DNA from: Sulfitobacter aestuariivivens
GTDB taxonomy: Bacteria > Pseudomonadota > Alphaproteobacteria > Rhodobacterales > Rhodobacteraceae
Reading direction: 5' to 3'
DNA length: 64,000 bases
NCBI RefSeq assembly: GCF_014763045.1
Contig: NZ_JACTAG010000002.1
Location: forward strand, 744,001-808,000
The position numbers were made by a program, and so were the translations under genes. Positions 7,787-17,361 of this stretch are shown piece by piece. The stretch's first letter is position 1; every line of letters starts with the position of its first letter. Below the pieces are notes generated by a model. The model was not told the DNA's origin. It worked only from the letters and a program-made list of their open reading frames with translations, and made no database searches.

Positions 7787-9254
7787 CACCCGCACCCTGC
7801 CGTTTGTCTTTGCACGCGACCAGCAGGTTTTGCTGGATGGCACCACACTGATCCTGGGCCCCGAGGCGACTACCTTTGGTCTGCGCGAAGCGCAGCGGCG
7901 GGCGGCGCGACGTGATGACTTGCAGGTTGTGTATGAAACGGCCCAGGGGTTCGAAACGGCGCTGGCACGCGTCTATCAGTCCGATACCTCCGCTTCCGAT
8001 GCCGAGGACAAGCTGCTTTTCGATCTTGAGGACACCTCGGGAACCACCGGTCAGGGCCCAGTCCGCCAGCGCGACCTTCTGGAAGACCCCGGCGAAGCAC
8101 CGGTGATCCAACTGGTCAACCAATTGCTGCGCCGTGCAGTGACGGCCAACGCGTCTGACCTGCATATCGAGCCCTACGAGGGCGGTCTGCGCGCCAGGAT
8201 GCGTGTGGACGGCTTTCTGCAAACGGTCCTTGATCGTGCAGATGTTCCGGTAAAGCGCGTGGTGTCGCGGCTCAAGGTCATGGCTGGTCTGGACATCGCG
8301 GAGACCCGGTTGCCACAAGACGGTCGCATCCCTCTTTCGCTGGGTGGGCGCATGATTGACACCCGCGTGTCGTCGCTGCCCGGCAACTATGGCGAACGCA
8401 TCGTGCTGCGGATCCTTGACCGATCCTCAGGGCTGATGGAATTGACGGAACTTGGCCTGTCGGACAGGCAGGTCACCTTGTTGCATCGTCTCGCATCGCT
8501 GCCAAACGGCATCATCCTTGCGACGGGGCCGACCGGTGCGGGCAAGACCACAACGCTCTATTCGCTTCTGAAACTCGCCAACCGGGACGAACGCAATATT
8601 GTTACGGTGGAAGATCCCATTGAATATGATCTGCCGGGCATCTCGCAGTCCCAGATCAATGCGGACATTGGCATGACTTTCGCCAATGGTCTTCGTGCGA
8701 CGTTACGCCAGGACCCTGACGTCATCCTTGTGGGAGAAATCCGCGATGGCGAAACCTCAAGCGTGGCTGCACAGGCTGCACTGACAGGTCACCTCGTCTT
8801 TTCCTCACTTCACGCCAATGGATCCGTGGGCGCGGTCGTCAGGCTGCGTGATCTGGGCCTTGATGATTATCTCATCGCGGCAACCCTGCGCGGCGTAATT
8901 GCCCAGCGCCTTTTGCGACGTCTGTGTACAGAGTGCCGTATCGCTGATGAACCGACCGGCAGCGAGACGACGCATTTCAACCGCCATGGCCTGCGCGTCC
9001 CTGACAGGATTTACCGACCTCAGGGTTGCCCGTCGTGCAACAACACCGGCTACACAGGCCGTATCGGGATCTTTGAAATGGTCGAAGTGGGCGAATCCCT
9101 GCGCGCTGCCATAGATCGCGGTGCCAGCGAAGCCGAAATGCGCGATCTGGCGCTGGACGGCGCTGAGACCCTCTTTGGGCAGGGCCTGATGGAAGTCACC
9201 GAAGGGCGCACCAGTCTGGAAGAAAACCTGCGCGTGGTAGGCGACGTGGCATGA
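7719..9254 (+). CDS. gspE: Type II secretion ATPase GspE
   Basis: Cytoplasmic hexameric ATPase that powers pseudopilus assembly (511 residues from ATG 7719; a TTG at 7701 is also possible). It has the N-terminal GspE domain with VIQLVNQLLRRAVTANASDL, the Walker A motif GPTGAGKT near residue 270, and an Asp box and Walker B region around LRQDPDVILVGEIRD. The His box is around GHLVFSSLHAN. A zinc-binding tetracysteine region (LCTEC, then CPSC) is present near residues 400-440, a GspE hallmark. The start lies inside gspD, and the stop overlaps gspF as ATGA. Confidence 0.95.
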   Translation: MTLHRPETTRRSPAGSSSTANTDTRTLPFVFARDQQVLLDGTTLILGPEATTFGLREAQRRAARRDDLQVVYETAQGFETALARVYQSDTSASDAEDKLLFDLEDTSGTTGQGPVRQRDLLEDPGEAPVIQLVNQLLRRAVTANASDLHIEPYEGGLRARMRVDGFLQTVLDRADVPVKRVVSRLKVMAGLDIAETRLPQDGRIPLSLGGRMIDTRVSSLPGNYGERIVLRILDRSSGLMELTELGLSDRQVTLLHRLASLPNGIILATGPTGAGKTTTLYSLLKLANRDERNIVTVEDPIEYDLPGISQSQINADIGMTFANGLRATLRQDPDVILVGEIRDGETSSVAAQAALTGHLVFSSLHANGSVGAVVRLRDLGLDDYLIAATLRGVIAQRLLRRLCTECRIADEPTGSETTHFNRHGLRVPDRIYRPQGCPSCNNTGYTGRIGIFEMVEVGESLRAAIDRGASEAEMRDLALDGAETLFGQGLMEVTEGRTSLEENLRVVGDVA

Positions 9255-10465
9255 GAGCCTATGCCTATATCGCCTACACGGACAGCGGAAAGCGCCGTAG
9301 CGGAACGGTTGTGGCAGAAACGGAGTCGCATGCGGCAGCGCAATTGACCGATAACGGTCTTTTCGTGTCGGAACTTGCCGAACGCGACGCCAAATCGCGC
9401 TCTTTTTCCCTTGGCGCCGGCCGCCGGACCGTCTTGAACGCAGACTTGCAGGCGGTGTTTACCCGGCAGATGGCGGTGCTTGTGGGCGCAGAACTGCCCA
9501 TTGATGCCGCCCTCGAAGCTGTGCGGCAAGGCGGGCATCCGGCGCTTGATACCGTGGCCGCACGCACCCGCGCCCGGCTGATGGATGGTGCCAGCCTGTC
9601 GGATGCTTTGGTAGCGGCGCAAGCTGGCTTTGCGCCCTACTACATTGCCTCAGTGCGCGCAGGCGAGACGGCAGGCAACCTTGCAGGCGTCTTCTCGGAA
9701 CTTGCTGACCATTTGGAAAACCAGGGCGAGGACAAGGCACAGATTTCAACCGCTCTGATCTATCCTTCTTTTGTGGCGGCTGTTGCACTGCTGGTCTGCG
9801 GCATCCTGATGGTGAACGTCGCACCTGAAATCGTGGCGATGTATGACCTGTCGGACCAACCCTTGCCGCAGATCACCACAGTGGTGCTTGGCATCAGCAA
9901 CTGGATCCAGACCAATTTTCTGTTGATCGTGGTCGCCATTACCGGCCTGATCGGTCTGGCCATCGCCGCCGCACGCGTGCCCACCCTGCGCGCGCGCCGG
10001 GATACATTATTTTTGCGGCTGCCGCTGGTGGGGCGCTTCATGCGACTGTCCGCCGCTGTGCAATACCTGCGCACCCTTGCGCTGGTGCTTAGCAGTCGCA
10101 ACACCGTCCCGGTTGCTGTGCAAAATGCCTCTGATGTGTTGGACATCGCGCAGTTTCGCACTGAAGGGGACGAGGTCAGTGACGCGATCGCAAAGGGGGA
10201 AACCATGTCTCAGGCTTTGCGGCACCTGTCCATCATCCCACCTGTCGCGCGCCAATTGATCCAGGCTGGCGAAACCTCCGTCCGACTGGCGGCGATGACG
10301 GATCGCAGCGCAGTGTTGGTGGAAAACGGTCTTTCAACGGAACGCAAGCGTATCGCCGCTTTGCTGGAGCCTGCCTTGATGATGGTTGTCGGGGCCATGG
10401 TGCTGATTATCGTGCTGGCTATCTTGCTGCCGATCTTCGATTTGCAGGCGGTGGTCGCAGGCTAG
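9251..10465 (+). CDS. gspF: Type II secretion inner-membrane platform protein GspF
   Basis: Polytopic platform protein (404 residues) at the base of the pseudopilus. It shows two related GspF domains with the usual signatures FTRQMAVLVGAELPIDAALEA and, in the second half, YLRTLALVLSSRNTVPVAV. There are three membrane segments, at about residues 170-195, 215-240 and 375-398. The ATG overlaps the gspE stop by four bases. This is the last gsp gene in the window. gspN, gspS and the prepilin peptidase gspO are not present here and must lie elsewhere if they exist. Confidence 0.95.
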   Translation: MRAYAYIAYTDSGKRRSGTVVAETESHAAAQLTDNGLFVSELAERDAKSRSFSLGAGRRTVLNADLQAVFTRQMAVLVGAELPIDAALEAVRQGGHPALDTVAARTRARLMDGASLSDALVAAQAGFAPYYIASVRAGETAGNLAGVFSELADHLENQGEDKAQISTALIYPSFVAAVALLVCGILMVNVAPEIVAMYDLSDQPLPQITTVVLGISNWIQTNFLLIVVAITGLIGLAIAAARVPTLRARRDTLFLRLPLVGRFMRLSAAVQYLRTLALVLSSRNTVPVAVQNASDVLDIAQFRTEGDEVSDAIAKGETMSQALRHLSIIPPVARQLIQAGETSVRLAAMTDRSAVLVENGLSTERKRIAALLEPALMMVVGAMVLIIVLAILLPIFDLQAVVAG

Positions 10466-10563
10466 GTGGTTTGCCGAGCCGGCGGCGTGCGGTGGCATGC
10501 TGGGCGATCTGGCGCATTCAGAACCATTTGCGAAACGGCTTTGATCCCATTCAAGTGCCGCCG

Positions 10564-10965
10564 TCAGTCGCGAATATCAAGTGGCGCGTCCAGCCTCTTG
10601 AGTATCGGGCAGTCAGGTCTGTCATCGCCTGCACAGGCGTCCACGAGATCAGCCAGCGTACGGCGCATATCGTTGAGATCAGCGATCTTCATTTCTATTC
10701 GCGCAAGATGTTCGCGCGCCAGTGCGCGGACATCGCTGCTTGCGCGGGTCTGATCTTCCCAAAGCGCGAGCAGCTTGCGGCAGTCTTCTATGGTAAATCC
10801 CAAAGCACGGGCCCGGTTGAGGAACGTCAGCTTGTGCACATCTTCGTCAGCAAACTGACGGTAGCCATTCGCCCCCCTATCCGGCGCAATCAACCCGATG
10901 TCTTCATAGTACCGGATCGTTTTGGGCGGCAGCCCCGATCTGAGCGCGACCTGTGAAATATTCAT
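10564..10965 (-). CDS. cueR: MerR-family copper-responsive regulator (CueR-like)
   Basis: Copper-sensing activator of the MerR family (133 residues). The N-terminal winged helix-turn-helix is [20 protein letters not shown], followed by a long dimerisation helix. The C-terminal metal loop has Cys111 and Cys119 with seven residues between them (CAGDDRPDC), the spacing that marks CueR-type Cu(I)/Ag(I)/Au(I) sensors. The chosen ATG at 10965 overlaps the stop of copA by four bases (ATGA on the minus strand), so regulator and pump are one operon and the regulator is translated after copA. The frame could be read from 10989, but that adds residues not seen in the family. Confidence 0.92.
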   Translation of the reverse strand: MNISQVALRSGLPPKTIRYYEDIGLIAPDRGANGYRQFADEDVHKLTFLNRARALGFTIEDCRKLLALWEDQTRASSDVRALAREHLARIEMKIADLNDMRRTLADLVDACAGDDRPDCPILKRLDAPLDIRD

Positions 10966-13220
10966 GCCGGCACCGCAGGGGGCATCCAACGCAAGCGCAG
11001 GGCGTTGGACAACACAAACACGCTTGACATAGCCATCGCACCAGCCGCCAACATCGGAGACAACAATACGCCCCAGACCGGATAGAGCAGCCCCGCGGCG
11101 ACCGGGATCAAGAGCACATTGTACCCAAAGGCCCAGAACAGGTTCTGACGGATATTCGCCATGGTATTGCGGCTTGCTTCGATCGCGTTGGCCACGCCGC
11201 GCAGATCACCCGCCATCAGAACCACATCCGCCGCCTCAATCGCCACGTCCGTGCCAGTTCCGATGGCAATACCGACATCTGCCGCCGCCAAGGCTGGTGC
11301 ATCATTGATGCCGTCACCCACAAAGGCCACTTTGGGCCCTGCGTCTTGCAGGCGCTTGATCTCGGAAACCTTTTCGCCCGGCAGAACTTCCGCCACGACC
11401 TCAGCAATGCCCAGGGTTCTGCCAATGGCCTCTGCCGTTTGCTGGGCGTCACCGGACAGCATGACGATCCTCAGGCCCATCTCGCGGAGGGCATCCAGAG
11501 CTGCAGGCGTGGTCGGTTTGACCTGATCGGATACCGCGATAACTGCCGCAAGCTTGCCATCTATTGCCGCGAAAAGCGGCGTGCGTCCTTCGCTTTCCAG
11601 CCGGTGCGCGTGGGATGTGAACGCCGCAAGATCGATGCCTTCGCGCCGCATCAGCCGTGCCGCACCGATCAAAAGATCCTTGCCCTCGATACGTGCCTTC
11701 ACGCCGAAACCTGCCTCGGCTGTGAATGCCTCTGGCTGGGTCAAGGTCACCTCGTTGTGTGCGGCCTCTGCCACCAGTGCGCGCGCGATTGGGTGTTCCG
11801 AGGACGCTTCGGCAGATGCAACAAGATGCAGAACCTCTGCGCTGTCGTATCCTTTGGCGACGTCAAAAGAAGCGACGACGGGCTTGCCGATGGTCAGTGT
11901 GCCGGTCTTGTCCAGCACGACCGTATCCACGCCCTGCAGCTTTTGCAGCGCATCACCCTGACGAAAAAGCACGCCCAGTTCCGCAGCGCGGCCCGTGCCC
12001 ACCATGATAGATGTGGGCGTGGCCAACCCCATCGCGCAAGGGCAGGCAATGATCAGCACCGCAACCCCGGCCACAAGCGCATGTCCAAGGGCCGGGTCGG
12101 GGCCCAGCAGCAGCCAGACCAGCACAGTGAGCGCCGCAACAGCCATCACGGCGGGGACAAAGTAGAGCGTCACCTGACTGACGATATTCTGAATGGGCAA
12201 GCGCGCACCTTGCGCGTCTTCGACCATGCGTATGATCTGCGCCAGCGTGGTTTCCTCGCCAACGGCCTCCGCACTGTAGCGCAGCGCGCCGTTCCCGTTG
12301 AGTGTGCCGCCCACGACGTGCGCACCGGCTGTTTTCTCAACCGGCATCGGCTCGCCCGTCAGCATGCTTTCATCGACATAAGAACTGCCCGTCAATACCA
12401 CGCCGTCGACAGCGATCTTTTCACCCGGTCGGACATGCAAGATGTCACCGCGCTGGACCTTATCGATCGCAAGCTCGACCTCATGACCGTCCCGTTCCAC
12501 CGTTGTCGTGCGGGGTTGCAGCGCGACAAGTTTGCGAATGGCCTCTCCGGTGCGTCCCTTGGCGCGTGCCTCAAGCATCCGGCCCAGCAGGATAAGCGTG
12601 ACGATCACGGCTGCAGCCTCAAAATAGAAGGCGGCGGTGCCTTCAGGCAGCACCCCCGGCAGAAAGAGAGAGACTGTCGAAAAGGCCCATGCGGCCGACG
12701 TGCCCACCGCCACGAGCGCATTCATATCCGGCGCCCCCTTGGCAAGGGCTGGCACGCCCAGCGCGAAAAACTGCCGCCCGGGCCACATGAGTACCAGTGT
12801 GGTCAGAACAAACTGGATCATCCCGCTGGTCTGCATGCCGATTGTCCGTGCCACCCAGTGGTGGAATGGCGGAAAGATGTGCCCGCCCATCTCAAGCACC
12901 ACAACCGGCAGGCTAAGAACGAGTGCGATCCAGAACATTTGCCGCAGTTCGGTACGCGCTGCATCCTTGTCTGCAGTGCCCTGAGCGCGATCCTGCGCTG
13001 ACTTTCGCAAAGCGATCGGATAACCGGCGTTTTGTGCGGCCGTCTTGAGCGCCTCTAGCAAGCCAGCCTGCGGTGACATTTCTACTACGGCGGTCTCAGC
13101 CGACAAATTCACCTGCGCCGACACCACACCTGGCACAGCGCCCAGCGCTCGCTCTGCACGTGCAGCGCAGGCACCACAACTGAGCCCTTGAACCGTAAAT
13201 GTCAGTGTGTCGGATGACAT
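10962..13220 (-). CDS. copA: Copper-exporting P1B-type ATPase CopA
   Basis: Cu(I) efflux ATPase of the inner membrane (752 residues). The order is one N-terminal heavy-metal domain with GLSCGAC (Cys15 and Cys18), membrane segments, the actuator motif [11 protein letters not shown], the ion-site motif CPC in [11 protein letters not shown], the phosphorylation motif DKTGT, and the hinge [10 protein letters not shown]. The last two helices contain FGYNVLLIP and [15 protein letters not shown], which mark the copper subgroup. I chose ATG 13220 because AAGGT lies seven bases upstream; ATG 13235 in the same frame would leave a very short leader. It precedes cueR in the same operon. Confidence 0.95.
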   Translation of the reverse strand: MSSDTLTFTVQGLSCGACAARAERALGAVPGVVSAQVNLSAETAVVEMSPQAGLLEALKTAAQNAGYPIALRKSAQDRAQGTADKDAARTELRQMFWIALVLSLPVVVLEMGGHIFPPFHHWVARTIGMQTSGMIQFVLTTLVLMWPGRQFFALGVPALAKGAPDMNALVAVGTSAAWAFSTVSLFLPGVLPEGTAAFYFEAAAVIVTLILLGRMLEARAKGRTGEAIRKLVALQPRTTTVERDGHEVELAIDKVQRGDILHVRPGEKIAVDGVVLTGSSYVDESMLTGEPMPVEKTAGAHVVGGTLNGNGALRYSAEAVGEETTLAQIIRMVEDAQGARLPIQNIVSQVTLYFVPAVMAVAALTVLVWLLLGPDPALGHALVAGVAVLIIACPCAMGLATPTSIMVGTGRAAELGVLFRQGDALQKLQGVDTVVLDKTGTLTIGKPVVASFDVAKGYDSAEVLHLVASAEASSEHPIARALVAEAAHNEVTLTQPEAFTAEAGFGVKARIEGKDLLIGAARLMRREGIDLAAFTSHAHRLESEGRTPLFAAIDGKLAAVIAVSDQVKPTTPAALDALREMGLRIVMLSGDAQQTAEAIGRTLGIAEVVAEVLPGEKVSEIKRLQDAGPKVAFVGDGINDAPALAAADVGIAIGTGTDVAIEAADVVLMAGDLRGVANAIEASRNTMANIRQNLFWAFGYNVLLIPVAAGLLYPVWGVLLSPMLAAGAMAMSSVFVLSNALRLRWMPPAVPA

Positions 13221-13252
13221 GGTTTCTACCTTCATAGAGTGTACTGCCCTTT

Positions 13253-13283
13253 GGTATAAGGGTTCCCCTTACTGGAAGGTCAA
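13253..13283 (-). promoter_or_regulatory. CueR-type copA promoter with 19-bp spacer
   Basis: On the minus strand a -35 element TTGACC (13278-13283) and a -10 element TATACC (13253-13258) are separated by 19 bp, which is longer than the usual 17 and is the hallmark of MerR-family activated promoters. The spacer contains an imperfect dyad (ACCTTCC, six bases, GGGAACC) like known CueR operators. It lies 32 bp upstream of the chosen copA start. Copper-bound CueR would untwist this DNA to activate copA-cueR. Confidence 0.85.
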
Positions 13284-13433
13284 GGGAGCAGTGCGCGAAA
13301 CGGCAGGAAACATCAAGCTTGGGACACATTCACGCTCAGCATGCCTTGATGACGCCAGACCGAATTGGCGGGATATCGGCGGTCCAAGGCCGTTCTGGCA
13401 GGTAAGTTGCACTGGAAAGCAGTATCTGGTGGT

Positions 13434-15113
13434 TCAGGACGCCTGATGGGTAACTTGGCCATCACAAATCGTCGTGACTGCGCTAGCCTGCGTGATGTCA
13501 GAAGGAGGCAGGGACGTAAGATCGTGGCTCATGATCACGACATCAGCCATCATCCCGACCTTGAGCTGACCTTTTCGGTCTTCGCTGAACTCGACCCAGG
13601 CATTGTCGCGCGTGTAGCTGGCCAGCGTATCCGGCAGGCTTTGTGTCTGATCGGTCCATGGCGCACCGAGATGGTGTGGCGCAATGGCGGATTTGATATT
13701 CGGCATGACGTCAACCGGGGTGACCGGCCAGTCTGTTGAAAAGATCACTTTTGCACCTGACGCGCGGATCGCCTGCCAGGCATAGGCGCCCGGGATTTGA
13801 TGATCATGCAGGTACTCTTCGGTACCGGTGGACGGAAATACGTGGCCGAACGGTGCGTGCCCGGGTTGAATAGATGCAACGATATCAAGTGCTGCCAGTC
13901 GCGGGATATCGTCGGGGTGCATGACTTCAAGATGCTCGATCCGGTGGCGTGCGTCGCGCGGTCCATTGGCGTCGCGCACAGCTTGATAGGCGTCGATGGT
14001 ACGGCGTACGCCCGCGTCTCCGATGGCGTGAACTGCAATTTGGAATCCGTGACGATCAGCCTCAATGGCAGCGGCGACGAAATGCGACTGTTCGAAGACC
14101 TCATCGCCGATGTTGCCGCCCGCGCCCAAATCGCCGGGATAGGGCTGAAGCATCAGCGCGGTTCCGCTTTCAACGACCCCGTCGATGAACATCTTCATAT
14201 GTCCACACCAGACCTTGTTGCCCTGAAAATCATCCCGCAGGGGCACACCCTCAGCCGCGATGCGCGCAATGTCGTCCTTGCCCTTGAAATGAAACGGAAC
14301 CATGCAACGGCATTTCAGGCGGCCTTCGGCCTCCAGTTCGCTCAGCAATTCCAACTGATACCGGTTTCCGTCCATGAGGTGCAGCCCGGTAATCCCCTGG
14401 GCCGCACAATGGGCCAGGCCGCGGGAAATCACATCTTTGTCCCTGGCGCGCTGATCTGAGGTCGCTGCAGGCTGTGGATCGCGCCCGGTCACAAGCCCCA
14501 GCGCCTCGCGCCCGCCCAGCGCGGTCATTGTGATAACCGGACCATAAGCGCCGGGTTCCAGCAGTTCGCCGCTGGCCTTTCCATCGGCGCCCATCACAAT
14601 TTCAGAGCCTGCCTCGACCTTCCCACCATCGAAAAGCCCCGCGGCCTTCAGCGCCTTCGTGTTGGCCCAGACGGTATGGTGATCAGGCGCAATCATCGCC
14701 AGCGGTCGATCGCAAAGGATCCGGTCCAGATCGTGGCGCGTGGGCGTCTTGCCGGTGCCCAATATCGCGTAGTCCGCCATGACACCGTACACAAGATCCG
14801 CATCCGGATTGGCATCCGCATAAGGCAGGATGGCCGCCTTCATCGCTTCCATTCCCTCAATGCCGTACAGGTTCAGGCAATCAAGCTCGAACGCACCGCC
14901 GAAAAGGTGTACATGACTGTCGATAAAACCCGGCAGCACCGTGCCACCCTTTGCGTCGATCATCCGGGTCCGGATGCCTGCCATCGCCTTGATTTCCGCA
15001 TCACTGCCGACCCCGGTGATCGTCCCGTCCACCATCGCCATCGCTTGCGCGTCTGGCTGCGTCGTATCGAATGTCATCAGCTTGCCATTGTGAATGATGA
15101 TGTCGGGCGTCAT
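13434..15113 (-). CDS. Amidohydrolase family 3 protein (YtcJ-like)
   Basis: Predicted metal-dependent amidohydrolase of 559 residues, close to YtcJ-type and N-substituted formamide deformylase-like enzymes. It shows the early metal motif LPGFIDSHVHLFGG (HxH), a mid-protein metal-bridging Lys region (VWCGHMKMFIDGVVES), the His motif QIAVHAIGDAG, a later HRIEHLE, and the Asp motif IFSTDWPVTP. It lacks a signal peptide and is probably cytoplasmic. GGAGA lies six bases before the ATG. It is divergent from the bicupin dioxygenase gene across 195 bp, so it may belong to the same catabolic regulon. The substrate (amide, formamide or cyclic amide) cannot be told from the sequence. Confidence 0.85.
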   Translation of the reverse strand: MTPDIIIHNGKLMTFDTTQPDAQAMAMVDGTITGVGSDAEIKAMAGIRTRMIDAKGGTVLPGFIDSHVHLFGGAFELDCLNLYGIEGMEAMKAAILPYADANPDADLVYGVMADYAILGTGKTPTRHDLDRILCDRPLAMIAPDHHTVWANTKALKAAGLFDGGKVEAGSEIVMGADGKASGELLEPGAYGPVITMTALGGREALGLVTGRDPQPAATSDQRARDKDVISRGLAHCAAQGITGLHLMDGNRYQLELLSELEAEGRLKCRCMVPFHFKGKDDIARIAAEGVPLRDDFQGNKVWCGHMKMFIDGVVESGTALMLQPYPGDLGAGGNIGDEVFEQSHFVAAAIEADRHGFQIAVHAIGDAGVRRTIDAYQAVRDANGPRDARHRIEHLEVMHPDDIPRLAALDIVASIQPGHAPFGHVFPSTGTEEYLHDHQIPGAYAWQAIRASGAKVIFSTDWPVTPVDVMPNIKSAIAPHHLGAPWTDQTQSLPDTLASYTRDNAWVEFSEDRKGQLKVGMMADVVIMSHDLTSLPPSDITQASAVTTICDGQVTHQAS

Positions 15114-15308
15114 GAAGGATCTCCGTTCATTTTGGCGGCCCCTTGCACCGCAGGGCTACCGAAGGGGGCACGTTTAACCCCTCGCTCAAATTGCACTTAG
15201 CCTAAAGGCTCAGGGCGGCGAGGTCTCGTGAATTTGCGGTTGCACTGCACCTTTTGTCGGGCAGGCTTTTCGTGCAAGCTGTGCCTGACACCAAATGGGG
15301 GAGCATGG

Positions 15309-16436
15309 ATGGCCACGCAGAACAATGACCACCGCGACGACGTGATCGGTCGCGCGAATGTGGAAGACACACCGGAGTTGCTGGCCTACTACGATGAGCT
15401 TGCCGAATACGAGACTGGCGCGCTGTGGACCGTGGCCAACAAGATTGAACCATGGGAGCCGCAAAGCGCAAGCGTCCCGGTGGTCTGGCGCTACAAGCAG
15501 CTGCGCGAACATGTGCTGCGGTCCGTTGAACTTGTCACGCCCGAAAAGGCCGGGCGGCGGGTGATCTATCTCAACAACCCGGGGCGGCGGGACGTCTCTG
15601 CTGCCGTTGGATGGATTTACGCAGGCCTGCAGGTGATGAACCCCGGCGAGACAGCCACGGCGCATCGCCATTCCGCCAGCGCTATCCGCTTTATCATGGA
15701 AGGCGAAGGGGCCTACACTGTCGTGGATGGCCACAAGATGACACTGGGCCACAATGATTTTGTGCTAACACCGAACGGCACATGGCATGAGCACGCAGTC
15801 GAAGCGGACGGCACGCCCTGCATCTGGCAGGACGGGCTCGACATCCCGCTGGTCAACGCCTTGGAGGCGAACTTTTTCCAGGTGCATCCGGACCTCAGCG
15901 AACCTGTCGCTTACCCCGTCGATGACATGACGAAAACATGGGGAAACCCCGGGCTGACACCGGGTGGCGGCGACTGGACAAAGGGGTACAGCCCCATGTT
16001 CAAATACGAGTGGGAACCGACATATGAGGCGCTGAGCAAGTACGCGGAGGCCACGGATGGTTCACCCTTTGACGGGGTGATGATGGACTACGTCAATCCA
16101 GTGACTAATGGCCCGGTGATGCAAACCATGGGTGCCTCAATGCAGCTGCTGCGCCCCGGCGAGCACACCAAGGCACATCGCCATACCGGCAGCTATCTGT
16201 ACCATGTAGCCAAAGGCTCGGGCCATTCGGTGATCAACGGCAAGCGGTATGATTGGGAAGAAAAGGACATCTTTTGCGTGCCGTCCTGGGCATGGCACGA
16301 GCATGCCAATGGATCAGAGAACGAAGACGCAGTGCTCTTCTGCCTCAATGATCTGCCGGTGATGCGCAGTCTTGGGCTTTATCGCGAGGAAGCCCTTGGT
16401 GACAATAAAGGCAACCAACCGGTGATTGGGGCATAG
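15309..16436 (+). CDS. Bicupin gentisate 1,2-dioxygenase-like ring-cleavage dioxygenase
   Basis: Predicted Fe(II) dioxygenase of the gentisate/salicylate/1-hydroxy-2-naphthoate bicupin family (375 residues). The first cupin has AHRHSASAIRFIMEGEGAY (His119, His121) and TPNGTWHEH (His160, His162). The second has AHRHTGSYLYHV (His290, His292) and PSWAWHEH (His330, His332). Both cupins therefore keep metal-type histidines. I chose ATG 15309 because GGGGGAG lies just upstream; the longer frame from 15228 has no support. The next gene is an FAH-family hydrolase, as in gentisate operons where fumarylpyruvate is hydrolysed. No maleylpyruvate isomerase is adjacent, so gentisate itself as substrate is only one possibility. 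Confidence 0.8.
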   Translation: MATQNNDHRDDVIGRANVEDTPELLAYYDELAEYETGALWTVANKIEPWEPQSASVPVVWRYKQLREHVLRSVELVTPEKAGRRVIYLNNPGRRDVSAAVGWIYAGLQVMNPGETATAHRHSASAIRFIMEGEGAYTVVDGHKMTLGHNDFVLTPNGTWHEHAVEADGTPCIWQDGLDIPLVNALEANFFQVHPDLSEPVAYPVDDMTKTWGNPGLTPGGGDWTKGYSPMFKYEWEPTYEALSKYAEATDGSPFDGVMMDYVNPVTNGPVMQTMGASMQLLRPGEHTKAHRHTGSYLYHVAKGSGHSVINGKRYDWEEKDIFCVPSWAWHEHANGSENEDAVLFCLNDLPVMRSLGLYREEALGDNKGNQPVIGA

Positions 16437-16440
16437 ACCT

Positions 16441-17361
16441 ATGAAATTGGTGACCTACCGCGATGGTGTGGAGGGTGAGGCCCGACTGGGTGTCGTTCAG
16501 GATGATCTTGTGATCGATACCGCCGAACTTGGCCAGTCGTTCGGAGAGGCGATGCCAGACAGCATGTTGGGTCTGATTGACGCCGGGCGCCCGGGGCTGG
16601 CTGCCCTCAGGGCGTTGCTGGATCAGATCGGAAATGTGCCGCCCATCCACACGGCAACCGCGCTGAGCAGTGTCACATTGCTGGCCCCGATCCCCAAGCT
16701 GCGCAAGAACATCTTTGGCATTGGCCTGAACTACACAGATCACGTCACTGAAAGCGCCCGGGCGCTGGATACCGACGACAGCCTGCCCAAACAGCCTGTG
16801 ATATTCTCCAAACCGCCTACAGCCGTAATCGGGCCCGGCGAACCTATTGAACATAACGCGAAGATCACCCAGCAAATGGATTGGGAAGTGGAATTGGCGG
16901 TTGTTCTTGGGAGCACTGCATCGCGGGTGTCGCGCGCGGAAGCGCTGCGGTACGTCTTTGGATATTCGGTGATGATCGACGTCTCGGCCCGGGATAATCG
17001 GCGCGCAGGGCAGTGGATTTATTCCAAGGGGCAGGACACTTACGCGCCATTCGGTCCCTGCATCGTCACGGCGGATGAGATCACCGATCCGCAGACACTT
17101 GAATTATGGCTCACGGTCAATGGTGTCGAAAAGCAGCGTGACACCACGGCGAAGATGCTTTTCAAGGTCGACGAGCTGATTGCCGATATCTCGCAGGGGA
17201 TCACGTTGGAGCCCGGCGATGTCATCGCCACCGGGACACCCGCAGGCGTCGGCGCGGGACGCGATCCGCAGGAGTGGATGTGGCCCGGCGATACCGTGGT
17301 GGCTTGTGTCGAAGGCATCGGCACATTGCGTCACCCGATCATTGACGCAACACCGGACTGA
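16441..17361 (+). CDS. Fumarylacetoacetate hydrolase (FAH) family protein
   Basis: Predicted C-C bond hydrolase or hydratase/decarboxylase of the FAH fold (306 residues). An N-terminal domain is followed by the catalytic domain with KNIFGIGLNYTDHVTE, a metal-binding acidic pair in QMDWEVELAVVLG, the SVMIDVSARDNR segment, a Lys-Gly-Gln stretch (YSKGQDTYAPFGP) and ATGTPAGVG. These are typical of fumarylpyruvate and 2-hydroxyhepta-2,4-diene-1,7-dioate hydrolases. It starts four bases after the dioxygenase stop and ends in a TGATG overlap with the next gene, so the three genes form one transcription unit. It likely hydrolyses the ring-cleavage product of the upstream dioxygenase (inference). Confidence 0.85.
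   Translation: MKLVTYRDGVEGEARLGVVQDDLVIDTAELGQSFGEAMPDSMLGLIDAGRPGLAALRALLDQIGNVPPIHTATALSSVTLLAPIPKLRKNIFGIGLNYTDHVTESARALDTDDSLPKQPVIFSKPPTAVIGPGEPIEHNAKITQQMDWEVELAVVLGSTASRVSRAEALRYVFGYSVMIDVSARDNRRAGQWIYSKGQDTYAPFGPCIVTADEITDPQTLELWLTVNGVEKQRDTTAKMLFKVDELIADISQGITLEPGDVIATGTPAGVGAGRDPQEWMWPGDTVVACVEGIGTLRHPIIDATPD

Noticed and set aside
11346..13001. 551-codon plus-strand open frame opposite copA
   Set aside because: It lies fully antisense to a clear CopA, has no recognisable domain and has the His/Arg/Gln-rich composition of a shadow frame in GC-rich DNA.
16441..17361. Calling the dioxygenase/FAH pair a complete gentisate pathway
   Set aside because: No maleylpyruvate isomerase is adjacent and other genes in the run point elsewhere, so the substrate is left open.
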